From the NCBI GenBank assembly GCA_964495095.1, contig CAZBUH010000069.1, positions 1 to 11,136 of the forward strand: a stretch of DNA of 11,136 nucleotides, in the 5' to 3' direction. The notes beneath the pieces are model-generated. The model had not been told where the DNA came from. It saw only the letters and a list, made by a program, of their open reading frames with translations, and ran no database searches. Of this stretch, positions 1 through 6,178 are shown one piece after another (position 1 is the stretch's first letter; every line of letters begins with the position of its first letter). This DNA comes from CAZBUH01 sp964495095 (GTDB lineage Bacteria; Bacillota; Clostridia; Oscillospirales; Oscillospiraceae). The position numbers and the translations under genes are program-made.

Positions 1-372
1 GAGGAGATAGGGCAGCATCTGAAGTGCCATATCCTTAAAGGCGCAGGTGGGGCCGTGCCACAGCTCCAGGAAATTGCTGCCGTCCTCAAGTGTCCTTACA
101 GGCGCCACCTGGGGAGTGTCAAAGCCGCGGGGGCCATACGCTCTGGCGGCAAATCCGGCCAGCTCCGCCGCAGAGAAGTCCTCCAGGTACATGCCCATGA
201 CATATACGGCCCGCTGCTGGTAATTCATCTTCCTCAGTTCCTCAACAGCCCCCGCGGGAAGCTGCGGTATGACCTCCGGGACAAAGAGCCCCCCGTCCCT
301 GGACAGCCCCTGGGCAATGGCCTCCGCCGAGGTCACGCTCACACTCTTGTCTCTCGTACTTATATAGCGCAT
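1..372 (-). CDS. thrC: Threonine synthase, N-terminal 124 residues (cut by window edge)
   Basis: Threonine synthase converts O-phosphohomoserine to threonine with pyridoxal phosphate in the cytoplasm. The visible part starts MRYISTRDKSVSV, has the family's SAEAIAQGLSRDGGLFVP block (residues 15-32), and ends with ELWHGPTCAFKDMALQ (103-118), where K113 is the expected lysine that binds PLP. The full protein is usually near 490-500 residues, so about three quarters lies outside the window. The ATG at 370-372 follows AAGGAG at a normal distance, and that ribosome site overlaps the stop codon of the dipeptidase gene, 12 bases away, so the two are very probably one transcript. The identification is secure from the motifs; only the C-terminus is unseen. 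Confidence 0.95.
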   Translation of the reverse strand, partial: MRYISTRDKSVSVTSAEAIAQGLSRDGGLFVPEVIPQLPAGAVEELRKMNYQQRAVYVMGMYLEDFSAAELAGFAARAYGPRGFDTPQVAPVRTLEDGSNFLELWHGPTCAFKDMALQMLPYLL

Positions 373-384
373 GTAAAATTCTCC

Positions 385-1281
385 TTACCCTTGTGTTTTC
401 TTAATGTAGTCCATAAGATTATTGAAAAATATATCCCTTACGAGGCTCTCCGGATATTTCCGCTTTAAAAGCGCCTCATACAGCTTCGACATGTCCGCCA
501 CGTCCCGTATCCCTTCCGGCAGGCTGTCGCACCCGTCAAGGTCCGTGCCGATAGCCACGGTTTTTTCTCCCCCGAGGGCGAGAAACCGCTCGATATGGGA
601 TATGACCGTCTCAATATCCGGGTTTTCTCCCAGAAATTCTGAAAAAAGATTTATCCCCACAACGCCGCCTGCCCCGGCTATGGCCTTAAACTGGCTGTCT
701 GTCAGGTTCCGGCTGTGCCCGCACAGCTCCTTTGAATTGGAATGGCTCGCCACAGGCGGTTTTCCGCCCAGCTCCAAAACGTCCCAGAAGCCCTCCTCGG
801 AGATATGGGAGAGGTCTATTATGACCCCCAGCTCCTGGGCCGCCCTCACAAACTCCCTGCCCTTTTCCGTAAGGCCGCCGCCTGTGAGGTTGGAGCCGGA
901 AAGCTCATTTTTAAAATTCCAGGTTATATTCACGGCCCGGATGCCCTCAGCGTAAGCGTCCCTGAGCCGCTGGGGGCTGCATTCTATAAGCTCCGCCCCC
1001 TCCAGGGATATGAAAGCGGCCTGCTTTCCCTCCTTAAAGGCGTTTTCCGCATCCTGCGGCGTTAAGCACAACGACACCATATCGCTGTTTTCCGCAAGCT
1101 CTCTCTTAAGTATGCCGAGAACGTCCCCGTACCCGCCGAACACGGCGTAAAATCTTGCGCAGGGGGAAAAGCCTTTTTGCCGCTCAAGGTCCACGCAGCC
1201 TGTGTTTTTCCGCAGCCCATAGCCCTTTTCCCGCATCAGAAACGCCGTGTCGCAGTGTGCGTCAAAAAGTGGTATCGCCAT
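385..1281 (-). CDS. Membrane dipeptidase family protein (peptidase M19, renal dipeptidase-like)
   Basis: This 298-residue protein belongs to the M19 metallopeptidase family of the amidohydrolase fold, zinc enzymes that cleave dipeptides. Visible metal-ligand motifs are HCDT (H9, D11), the SLEGAE glutamate E94, H159 in DLSHISEEGFWDV, H180 in ASHSN and D247 in GTDLDG; the RNLTD block follows at 191-195. The C-terminus FFNNLMDYI replaces the GxNxLR-type ending common in the family. There is no signal peptide or membrane helix, so it is likely cytoplasmic, as in many Firmicutes. Its ATG shares one base with the stop of yraN (TAATG), which suggests coupled translation. The real substrate (L,D- or L,L-dipeptides, D-amino-acid dipeptides) cannot be told from sequence. 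Confidence 0.92.
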   Translation of the reverse strand: MAIPLFDAHCDTAFLMREKGYGLRKNTGCVDLERQKGFSPCARFYAVFGGYGDVLGILKRELAENSDMVSLCLTPQDAENAFKEGKQAAFISLEGAELIECSPQRLRDAYAEGIRAVNITWNFKNELSGSNLTGGGLTEKGREFVRAAQELGVIIDLSHISEEGFWDVLELGGKPPVASHSNSKELCGHSRNLTDSQFKAIAGAGGVVGINLFSEFLGENPDIETVISHIERFLALGGEKTVAIGTDLDGCDSLPEGIRDVADMSKLYEALLKRKYPESLVRDIFFNNLMDYIKKTQG

Positions 1282-1640
1282 TAAAACGCATCCTCTATAT
1301 GATTTATTTCCGGGGCTTCCGTCCCGGCGCCCTGTGGAGCGTATACCTCTATAACATCGAATCTGGGCTGAAGCCCTCTGTCATTCTGGGCCAGCCAAAG
1401 CTGGGCCGTAGTGCGCACCCGCTGGGCCTTGGCCTCGGTGACATACTCCATGGCCTTTGCAAAGCGGTCGGACTTTCTGGTTTTCACCTCCACAAAGACC
1501 ACGTAGCGCTTATCCTCCGCTATTATGTCGATCTCACCGAAGCGGCTCCTGTAGCCCATGCCCACTATGCTGTACTTCTTTTTCCTCAGGTATTCCGCAG
1601 CCTTGACCTCGCCCCATTTTCCCGTAAGATTAGTTTTCAC
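1281..1640 (-). CDS. yraN: YraN/UPF0102 family nuclease-fold protein
   Basis: A 119-residue member of the UPF0102 (YraN) family, which has a restriction-endonuclease-like PD-(D/E)XK fold and no firmly established role. The family signature is clear: GKWGEVKAAEYLRKKKY at the N-terminus, then RSRFGEIDIIAED (32-43) and VVFVEVKTRKSDRF (47-60). D38, E51 and K53 fit the catalytic D...ExK arrangement. The start is GTG at 1638-1640, supported by GAGGGG five to six bases upstream; no ATG lies nearby. The gene sits between rnhB and the dipeptidase gene, and rnhB-yraN adjacency is common in bacteria. Possible roles in DNA or RNA processing are inference from the fold only. Confidence 0.93.
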   Translation of the reverse strand: MKTNLTGKWGEVKAAEYLRKKKYSIVGMGYRSRFGEIDIIAEDKRYVVFVEVKTRKSDRFAKAMEYVTEAKAQRVRTTAQLWLAQNDRGLQPRFDVIEVYAPQGAGTEAPEINHIEDAF

Positions 1641-1694
1641 ACTCGCCCCTCAAGCTTCTTTCCTAAAAAATATCAAAACTCTAAAGCCGTGCCG

Positions 1695-2294
1695 TCAGTG
1701 AAGCTTTTTTAGAAATGTCTTTCTGTGTATCGGGCAGGGGCCCAGCTCGCGTATGGCCGCATAGTGGAGCTTCGTGCCATAGCCCTTGTGCTTTTCAAAA
1801 TAATAGCCGGGGTACTTTTCAGCCATTTCCGTCATTAACCGGTCCCGGCTCACCTTCGCCAGTATGGAGGCCGCCGCAATGGACGCCGAGCGCCCGTCGC
1901 CGCCCACATATGTCCTGCACGGATATTTTATGCCCTCGGAGCGGTTTCCGTCTATCATGGCGAGCTGAAATTTCCCGGCAATGCAGTCCATGGCCCGGTT
2001 CATGGCCAGATACGTGGCGTTTAAAATATTGACGCTGTCAATCTCGTCCTCGCTGGCCCATCCGATACCGTAAGCCTCGGCGTGCCCGGTTATCTCATAA
2101 AAAAGCCTCTCTCTTTTTTTCGGAGTCAGCTTTTTGGAATCGTCAAGCCCGTCGCAGAGCCATCCTCGGGGCAGTATCACCGCGGCGGCGCACACCGGCC
2201 CCGCCAGAGGGCCGCGTCCGGCCTCGTCCACACCGCAGACGGTCTGAAAGTCCTCGTCAAAAAGCTCTGTCTCTATATCCCACATGATGCTCAT
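1695..2294 (-). CDS. rnhB: Ribonuclease HII
   Basis: RNase HII cuts the RNA strand of RNA/DNA hybrids and starts removal of single ribonucleotides from DNA. At 199 residues it has normal length. The active-site carboxylates are visible: D23 and E24 in GVDEAGRGPLAGPV, D115 in MIDGNR and D133 in the GGDGRSASIAAASILAKVSRD region; DDSKKLTPKKRE (51-62) and the GYGTKLHYAAI block (171-181) are also typical. The usual lysine before the D133 glycine (KGD) is G here, a mild deviation. The ATG at 2292-2294 overlaps the rbgA stop by four bases (ATGA), giving a tightly coupled rbgA-rnhB pair as in Bacillus. A second ATG three codons in is possible but changes little. Confidence 0.96.
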   Translation of the reverse strand: MSIMWDIETELFDEDFQTVCGVDEAGRGPLAGPVCAAAVILPRGWLCDGLDDSKKLTPKKRERLFYEITGHAEAYGIGWASEDEIDSVNILNATYLAMNRAMDCIAGKFQLAMIDGNRSEGIKYPCRTYVGGDGRSASIAAASILAKVSRDRLMTEMAEKYPGYYFEKHKGYGTKLHYAAIRELGPCPIHRKTFLKKLH

Positions 2295-3160
2295 AGTACG
2301 TCCCCCGGCTTTTCAAGGGTTATCCGCCCCAGCTTTTCGCCCCGGAACTCGTCTAAAAGCACGGCGGCCATCCGCTCAAGGTCGTACTCCCCGCCGGATA
2401 TGAGAAATCCCCGCTTTTTTGCCGCAGCCTCCAGAAGCTCATAGCCGTTTGCTTCCGCCTCAGGCCGGAACTTATACCGCTCCAATATCCTGTCCGGATA
2501 ATTTTCCCTCAGGCACAGCATAAGGTTTGCAGCCAGCGCCGTCCTGTCCAATATCTCATCCTTTACAGCCCCGGTGTACGCAAGGTGCTCTCCCACCGTC
2601 TGGCTCTCAAATTTCGGCCACAGTATGCCCGGCGTGTCCATAAGCTCTATGCCGCCCTCTATGGCTATCCACTGCCTGCCCCTTGTAACCCCGGGCCTGT
2701 CGGACGCTATCGCCGCTTTCCGCTTCGCGGCCTTATTTATAAATGTGGACTTTCCCACATTCGGTATACCGGCCACCATAACACGGAGCTTCCGTCCCAC
2801 CTGGCCCTTTGACGCGTATGCCTCCAGCTTATCCCGCAGGAGGCTTTTTACGGCGGTCGGGAACTGATTTACTCCCTTTCCGCTTTTACAGTCGGTGCAG
2901 ATGACCCCAAGGCCGGAGGCCCGGAAAAACTCCGTCCACTGCTTTGTGGCCTCCGGGTCCGCCTGGTCCACGCGGTTTAATATCATGAGCCGCGGCTTTC
3001 CGGCGGTAAGCTCGTCCAAATCCGGATTCCGGCTGGAAATTGGTATCCTGGCGTCTATTACCTCGCACACAGCGTCAACACTTTTTATGCTGTCGGCCAT
3101 CATCCTCCTGGCCTTTGTCATATGGCCGGGAAACCACTGGATATTCATTTTTTCGTTCAT
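2291..3160 (-). CDS. rbgA: Ribosome biogenesis GTPase RbgA (YlqF)
   Basis: RbgA is a circularly permuted GTPase needed for late assembly of the large ribosomal subunit. The permuted order is visible: G4 NRVD at 62-65, G5-like TDCKSGKG near 89-96, then G1 GIPNVGKST at 131-139, a G2 threonine in RPGVTRG (155-161) and G3 DTPG at 175-178. The N-terminus MNIQWFPGHMTKARRMM is the family hallmark, and the C-terminal ~90 residues match the helical domain contacting 23S rRNA. The G4 box has R instead of the usual K (NRVD, not NKVD). Length (289) is normal. Its ATG shares one base with the lepB stop (TGATG). An in-frame ATG at residue 5 is an alternative start. Confidence 0.97.
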   Translation of the reverse strand: MNEKMNIQWFPGHMTKARRMMADSIKSVDAVCEVIDARIPISSRNPDLDELTAGKPRLMILNRVDQADPEATKQWTEFFRASGLGVICTDCKSGKGVNQFPTAVKSLLRDKLEAYASKGQVGRKLRVMVAGIPNVGKSTFINKAAKRKAAIASDRPGVTRGRQWIAIEGGIELMDTPGILWPKFESQTVGEHLAYTGAVKDEILDRTALAANLMLCLRENYPDRILERYKFRPEAEANGYELLEAAAKKRGFLISGGEYDLERMAAVLLDEFRGEKLGRITLEKPGDVL

Positions 3161-3771
3161 CAGTGTATCCGCCCCAGCCTGCCCCAGTCCCTCGGGTCAT
3201 TCTGACTATTGCCCGGTATCGCCACAAAATAGGCTTTGCCGATTATATTCCTTGTATCGACCATGCCGACCCGGGTATCGCGGCTGTCGGTGGAGGCGTT
3301 CCTGTTGTCGCCCATTACGAAAACACAGCCCTCCGGCACCGTCACTGGGAAGTCCACGCTCTCCTTTGTGTATGTGGGCTCGTTTATATACGGCTCGTCA
3401 AGGGCTACCCCGTCCACGTAAACTATGCCGGCGTTAAAATCGATATCCACCGTCTGGTTTTCCGTGGCGATTACCCTTTTTACCAGCGCCCTGGAGTCAA
3501 AATTCGCGGCAAAGCCGTCGGAGGCCAGGATTATCACGTCCCCGTACTCCGGCTCAAAAAACAGGTTGGAGGTCACCACCCTGTCGCCGTCGTGGAGGGT
3601 TGGGTACATGGACGAGCCGTCCACGCTTATAAGCCTGCCGCAGAAAACAAACACAAGTATACAGCAGAGCACAGCGGTGACGATGCACTGTATCCAGTCG
3701 TACAGCTCAATGAATACGGAGTCCGGCCCCTGCTGTCCGGCCGCCGTCTGTATATCTATATTTTCACTCAT
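3160..3771 (-). CDS. lepB: Signal peptidase I
   Basis: Type I signal peptidase removes signal peptides from exported proteins at the outer face of the membrane. The 203-residue protein has one N-terminal membrane helix (about 25-48), then box B GSSMYPTLHDGDRV with the catalytic serine S54, box D RALVKRVIA with the catalytic lysine K98, and box E GDNRNASTDSR at 154-164. This Ser-Lys dyad, single-helix layout is the standard Gram-positive form. The ATG follows AGGAG with 8-base spacing, and a TATAAT box lies about 50 bases upstream. It opens the lepB-rbgA-rnhB run. Possible clients in this window include the secreted protein at 5607-6128. Confidence 0.96.
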   Translation of the reverse strand: MSENIDIQTAAGQQGPDSVFIELYDWIQCIVTAVLCCILVFVFCGRLISVDGSSMYPTLHDGDRVVTSNLFFEPEYGDVIILASDGFAANFDSRALVKRVIATENQTVDIDFNAGIVYVDGVALDEPYINEPTYTKESVDFPVTVPEGCVFVMGDNRNASTDSRDTRVGMVDTRNIIGKAYFVAIPGNSQNDPRDWGRLGRIH

Positions 3772-3822
3772 GGCACTTTCTCCTATAAACGATTTGGATT
3801 TGATAAATATTCCGATTTACTA

Positions 3823-3828
3823 ATTATA
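3823..3828 (-). promoter_or_regulatory. -10 box of lepB promoter
   Basis: A perfect TATAAT on the minus strand lies 51 bases before the lepB ATG, giving a leader of roughly 45 nt. No good -35 hexamer is present at 16-18 bases; the stretch there is the T-rich tail of the terminator hairpin at 3845-3872. The promoter restarts transcription after two terminators, so lepB-rbgA-rnhB need not depend on rplS. The assignment rests on the -10 match and position only. Confidence 0.55.
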
Positions 3829-3844
3829 CACAAAAACCCCAAAT

Positions 3845-3872
3845 AAAAAAAGAGGCTTTTGCCTCTTTTTTT
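3845..3872 (-). terminator. Intrinsic terminator after the sigma-like remnant
   Basis: Stem agaggc (3851-3856) and gcctct (3861-3866) with loop tttt, flanked by A-run and T-run that extend pairing by six A-T pairs. Because both flanks are homopolymeric it could terminate in either direction. On the minus strand it follows the broken sigma-like gene and lies directly before the lepB -10 box. Confidence 0.8.
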
Positions 3873-3945
3873 TGCGCTGAAAATATTTTACCGGTTTGGG
3901 TACGCGACACCGGCATCTGCCGAAGGTGCAGAGCGCGTCGGCCGC

Positions 3946-4065
3946 TTATGTCGATTGTCTCCGAACAGCGATCTGAAGGCAGTAGACCCCGTATTTCTCC
4001 CTGGTATGGGAAATCGCCGCCCCGTCCCGTTTCAGGTACAGCGCTATAATTTCTCTGTCCTCCAT
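3946..4065 (-). pseudogene. Truncated sigma-70-family factor remnant (region 2 start only)
   Basis: A 39-codon frame begins MEDREIIALYLKRDGAAI and continues SHTREKYGVYCLQIA, which resembles the first ~35 residues of clostridial sigma-70-family factors (start of region 2: M-E-D-x-x-I-x-x-L-Y-x-x-R-D-x-x-A-I, then a T-x-x-K-Y-G-x-Y-C-x-x-I-A helix). Similarity stops after CLQIA; the rest, VRRQST and a TAA stop, is unlike region 2. A full factor needs about 160-180 residues, so regions 2.2 to 4 are missing. AAAGG sits five to six bases before the ATG, so the ribosome site survives. Downstream bases 3874-3945 carry no continuing sigma frame. I see a 3'-truncated gene left between rplS and lepB; the family assignment is from pattern memory, not a search. 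Confidence 0.6.
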
Positions 4066-4133
4066 ACTTACCTTTCTTCATGTGACAAGGCCTTTCGTAT
4101 TAATAAAACGCAATTTTGAGGAATACCTGACAC

Positions 4134-4172
4134 AAAAAACACCGGAGGGACGCTTTGAAGCGTCCCTCCGGT
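4134..4172 (-). terminator. rplS terminator
   Basis: A perfect 14-bp stem, accggagggacgct (4141-4154) and its complement (4159-4172), with a 4-base loop, is followed on the minus strand by TTTTTT (4139-4134). It starts 11 bases past the rplS stop codon. This is a textbook intrinsic terminator and should separate rplS from lepB. Confidence 0.95.
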
Positions 4173-4183
4173 AAATTTCTGTT

Positions 4184-4525
4184 TTAGATCCTCTCTTTGA
4201 CCTTCGCCTTTTTGCCCACTCTGTCACGCAGATAATAGAGCTTTGCGCGGCGGACCTTGCCGCGTCTGAGCGTCTCAATAGAGACAACGGACGGAGAATG
4301 AAGCGGGAAAACCTTCTCGCAGCCTACGCTGTAGGAGATGCGGCGGACGGTGATCGTCTCCTGAATACCGCCGTGCTTCTTGGCGATAACGGTGCCCTCA
4401 AACGCCTGGTTTCTCTCGCGGTTTCCTTCCTTAACTCTGACGGTGACCTTAACTGTGTCGCCAACATTGACCTGAGGAACTTCTGATTTCATGTACTGCT
4501 CGCTGAGTGTCTTAACCAAATCCAT
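4184..4525 (-). CDS. rplS: 50S ribosomal protein bL19
   Basis: bL19 sits at the 30S-50S interface of the ribosome. The 113-residue product starts MDLVKTLSEQYMKSEVPQVNVGDTV and holds the family motifs EGNRERNQAFEGTVIAKK, TITVRRISYSVGCEKVFPLHSP and RRGKVRRAKLYYLRDRVGKKAKVKE. Length matches the usual ~115. I chose the ATG at 4523-4525 rather than an upstream in-frame ATG at 4568-4570, because GGGAGG lies nine bases before it and family proteins start here. It has its own promoter, a ~95-nt leader and a strong terminator, so it is a single-gene unit here. trmD, often just upstream in Firmicutes, is absent; an unrelated pair of unknown genes precedes it. Confidence 0.98.
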   Translation of the reverse strand: MDLVKTLSEQYMKSEVPQVNVGDTVKVTVRVKEGNRERNQAFEGTVIAKKHGGIQETITVRRISYSVGCEKVFPLHSPSVVSIETLRRGKVRRAKLYYLRDRVGKKAKVKERI

Positions 4526-4619
4526 ATTCGTTATCCTCCCTTCCTTGAAGACGTTCATGCCAAAATTCATGACAGAGGACCGTCCCAGTAGCGGAAAATG
4601 CCGTAAAGCATTTCACAAG
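4526..4619 (-). promoter_or_regulatory. rplS 5' leader, possible autoregulatory L19 leader
   Basis: The leader between the inferred start of transcription and the rplS ATG is about 95 nt. It contains a small hairpin, AAATGC-6 nt-GCATTT (4593-4610), and a GGGACGGTCC stretch (4573-4582). L19 leader motifs that bind excess ribosomal protein are known in low-GC Gram-positives, but I cannot confirm that this leader fits that covariance model. Confidence 0.35.
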
Positions 4620-4626
4620 CTTTAGC

Positions 4627-4655
4627 ATTGTAGCACATTATTTTCCTCAATGCAA
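4627..4655 (-). promoter_or_regulatory. rplS promoter
   Basis: Minus-strand -35 TTGCAT (4650-4655), 17-base spacer, -10 TACAAT (4627-4632). The -10 is preceded by TGC, giving the extended TGnTACAAT form. This is a strong sigma-A-type match, as expected for a ribosomal protein gene. Confidence 0.85.
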
Positions 4656-4723
4656 GACTAAATCCGGGAAAATTTTTATATTTCCTGTTTTATCACTGAT
4701 AATTTTACCGCTTTGCCGCCTCT

Positions 4724-4751
4724 ATTATAACAATATCCTGCCGAAAAGCAA
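4724..4751 (-). promoter_or_regulatory. Possible second upstream rplS promoter inside a terminator
   Basis: Minus-strand TTGCTT (4746-4751), 16-base spacer, TATAAT (4724-4729). The -35 lies in the loop and much of the spacer in one arm of the hairpin at 4732-4771. The match is fair, but a TATAAT after a stem could arise by chance. Confidence 0.4.
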
Positions 4752-4771
4752 TCGCCTTTTGGCAGGATATT
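4732..4771 (-). terminator. Terminator of the mazF / unknown-gene transcript
   Basis: Perfect 11-bp outer stem aatatcctgcc (4732-4742) and ggcaggatatt (4761-4771), extended inward by AAAAG/CTTTT pairing. It begins about 20 bases past the stop of the proline-rich gene. The tract after it on the minus strand, GTTATAATAG, is only moderately T-rich, so efficiency is uncertain. The plus-strand flank is more T-rich but has no plus-strand gene to serve. Confidence 0.7.
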
Positions 4772-4791
4772 ATTTTCTTATTAAATGCTTT

Positions 4792-5565
4792 CTAATCCGC
4801 CAGTTTTCCATCCCTGGTTTTAAAAACGATAAATATCCCGCCGGATATCTCATCAGGGATTCCGCGGCAGAATATCTGTGTCAGCGGGAACGGCCTGCTA
4901 TCCTCCAAAGGCACGGCGAGATATATGTCGCCGTCCTCCTTTTTGGAGTAGGCCCCCTCCACGTCCCGGCAGGCGTCGGCCAGTTCCGGGTCTGTAAGTA
5001 TCTCCCAGGGGGACGGTTCAGGCGCCCAGCCTCCCCCGGGCTTTTCCGGCTCAGGCTCCGGTTCCGGCATTTCCATGTCCTTCGGCGGGCAGGCATCAGG
5101 CTCAGGCTGGCGGATTTCCGTCTCCGGCGGTTTTACCTCCGGTTTAGGCGACCGGATATCTGGCTCGGGCGGCTTAATCTCAGGCGTCTTATCCATAACC
5201 TGCACAGCCTCCGGCTCCGCCGGGGGCGCCGAGGCCGGCTCCGCCGTTTCCCCGGGCGGCGACGGCATACGCACAACTCCGCCCTCCGCCTCAACCATGC
5301 CGCACCAGGCTATCTCCGAAATGCCCGCCTCTGCAAGCCCGCTGCGGCTGAATTTTTTTGTCAGGCGCAGCTCGGCGCACGAGGGCATAAGCACCCCAAC
5401 GGTTACAAAACGTCCGCCGGACTTAACTCCCAGACGCATAACCTCCGTTGAGGGGGCCGTGCATCTGGCAGAAAAAATATACATAAGCCCCGGCTTTGTA
5501 ACCTGAAGCTCCCCCACCTTGTCGCTTCCGTAATATACGGGGTATTCGCCCACAATATTTTCCAT
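4792..5565 (-). CDS. Uncharacterised protein with proline-rich heptad linker
   Basis: I do not recognise a named family. The 257-residue product has three parts. Residues 1-~100 (MENIVGEYPVYYGS..., LGVKSGGRFVTVGVLMPS) look like a compact beta-rich domain. Residues ~103-180 are rich in Pro and Glu and contain five tandem heptads at 129-163 (EIKPPEP, DIRSPKP, EVKPPET, EIRQPEP, DACPPKD), then an MPEPEPEPE tail. Residues ~180-257 (WAPEPSPWEILTDPELADAC...IYLAVPLEDSRPFPLTQIF) form a second conserved-looking domain. There is no signal peptide or membrane helix, so it is probably cytoplasmic. The ATG at 5563-5565 was chosen because GGGGAGG lies seven bases upstream; an ATG six codons earlier would sit inside the hairpin. 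It follows the secreted-protein gene and precedes a terminator. Confidence 0.85.
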   Translation of the reverse strand: MENIVGEYPVYYGSDKVGELQVTKPGLMYIFSARCTAPSTEVMRLGVKSGGRFVTVGVLMPSCAELRLTKKFSRSGLAEAGISEIAWCGMVEAEGGVVRMPSPPGETAEPASAPPAEPEAVQVMDKTPEIKPPEPDIRSPKPEVKPPETEIRQPEPDACPPKDMEMPEPEPEPEKPGGGWAPEPSPWEILTDPELADACRDVEGAYSKKEDGDIYLAVPLEDSRPFPLTQIFCRGIPDEISGGIFIVFKTRDGKLAD

Positions 5566-5572
5566 AACAAAA

Positions 5573-5599
5573 CCTCCCCTCACATACTATGAGGGGAGG
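5573..5599 (-). promoter_or_regulatory. Hairpin that contains the Shine-Dalgarno site (terminator-like)
   Basis: Perfect 10-bp stem cctcccctca (5573-5582) and tgaggggagg (5590-5599) with a 7-base loop. On the minus strand the 3' arm is TGAGGGGAGG, which holds the ribosome site for the proline-rich gene, and the following bases are TTTTGTT and then ATG. The hairpin starts 8 bases after the stop of the secreted-protein gene. It therefore has both the shape of an intrinsic terminator and the position to hide the ribosome site. Confidence 0.75.
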
Positions 5600-5606
5600 C
5601 GCGCTT

Positions 5607-6128
5607 TTATGAGATGGTATATGTCCCGCTGACAAGTACCTTTACCGTGGCGGCCGTGGCCTTAATGCCGTTATTTGCTATCGTCACCATATACATGTTG
5701 TTTTTCACCACCGACTTGCCCGCGGCCAACGTTGCGCCGGAGGTCTCATTTACAAGCACCGGCTCATTCGCGCCGTATCCTGCGGCGGTGCCTATCCGCA
5801 GCAGAAGCTCCGTACCAACGGAGCATTTTAAAACCTGCCCCTCCGACAGTGTGACCAGGGTAAAATCCGCGGCGCTTTGGCCGCCGGAGTCCACCGAGGA
5901 TATCTGAGAGTTAAATTTACTCGTGAGGTCGTTCTTTGCCGTGTCGATATACTCCTGGAGTTCCGTCATAATACCTGGAGTCAGCTTTCCGGTGAGGTAG
6001 CTGAGGGTCACAAGCGGATCCGAGGAAGTGCCGTAGTTGGAGGCCGCGATAGCGCTCACTCCGACCACCATGGCGACGGCCAGGAAAATCGCCGCGGCGG
6101 CTGTAAATTTTGCACGTATTTTTTTCAT
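5607..6128 (-). CDS. Secreted protein of unknown function
   Basis: A 173-residue protein with a clear export signal: MKKIRAK, a hydrophobic core about 8-28 and small residues at AIAAS, so cleavage near residue 29-30 is likely. The mature part has a short polar helix (about 54-78, ELQEYIDTAKNDLTSKFNSQ) followed by a beta-rich region with LVTLSEGQVLKCSVGTELLLRIG and a C-terminal NNGIKATAATVKVLVSGTYTIS block. The pattern is familiar from uncharacterised proteins of gut Clostridia, but I know no function. One cysteine (C102) remains in the mature chain. Ribosome site GGAGGT lies about eight bases before the ATG. No promoter is visible in the 65 bases after mazF, so it is probably transcribed with mazF. 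Confidence 0.88.
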   Translation of the reverse strand: MKKIRAKFTAAAAIFLAVAMVVGVSAIAASNYGTSSDPLVTLSYLTGKLTPGIMTELQEYIDTAKNDLTSKFNSQISSVDSGGQSAADFTLVTLSEGQVLKCSVGTELLLRIGTAAGYGANEPVLVNETSGATLAAGKSVVKNNMYMVTIANNGIKATAATVKVLVSGTYTIS

Positions 6129-6147
6129 CTTATGTACCTCCAGTAAA

Positions 6148-6171
6148 GGAAAACGGCGTCAGCGGTTTTCC
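6148..6171 (-). other. Small hairpin before the secreted-protein gene
   Basis: 7-bp stem GGAAAAC (6148-6154) with GTTTTCC (6165-6171), loop of 10 bases. On the minus strand it is followed by TTTACTGG and the ribosome site. It may reduce readthrough from mazF or shape the mRNA; a weak terminator at best. Confidence 0.4.
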
Positions 6172-6178
6172 GGCCCGG

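Noticed and set aside
3824..4081. 85-codon minus-strand frame across the sigma remnant and terminator
   Set aside because: It runs through a terminator hairpin into the lepB promoter and shows no family resemblance; the other frame carries the sigma-like peptide.
4526..4570. Upstream in-frame ATG for rplS
   Set aside because: It would add 15 residues not found in bL19 and would read through the good ribosome site that serves the ATG at 4523-4525.
5077..5181. Regular DNA periodicity as a CRISPR or tandem DNA repeat
   Set aside because: The 21-base period is at the protein level (heptads) with diverged codons, inside a clear coding frame.
4759..5451. 230-codon plus-strand frame, very rich in Arg and Leu
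   Set aside because: It is the mirror of the proline/glutamate-rich gene on the minus strand; its repeats are the complement of the PEP heptads.
5566..5583. Upstream in-frame ATG for the proline-rich gene
   Set aside because: It lies in the hairpin loop, has no ribosome site of its own, and the next ATG has a strong one.
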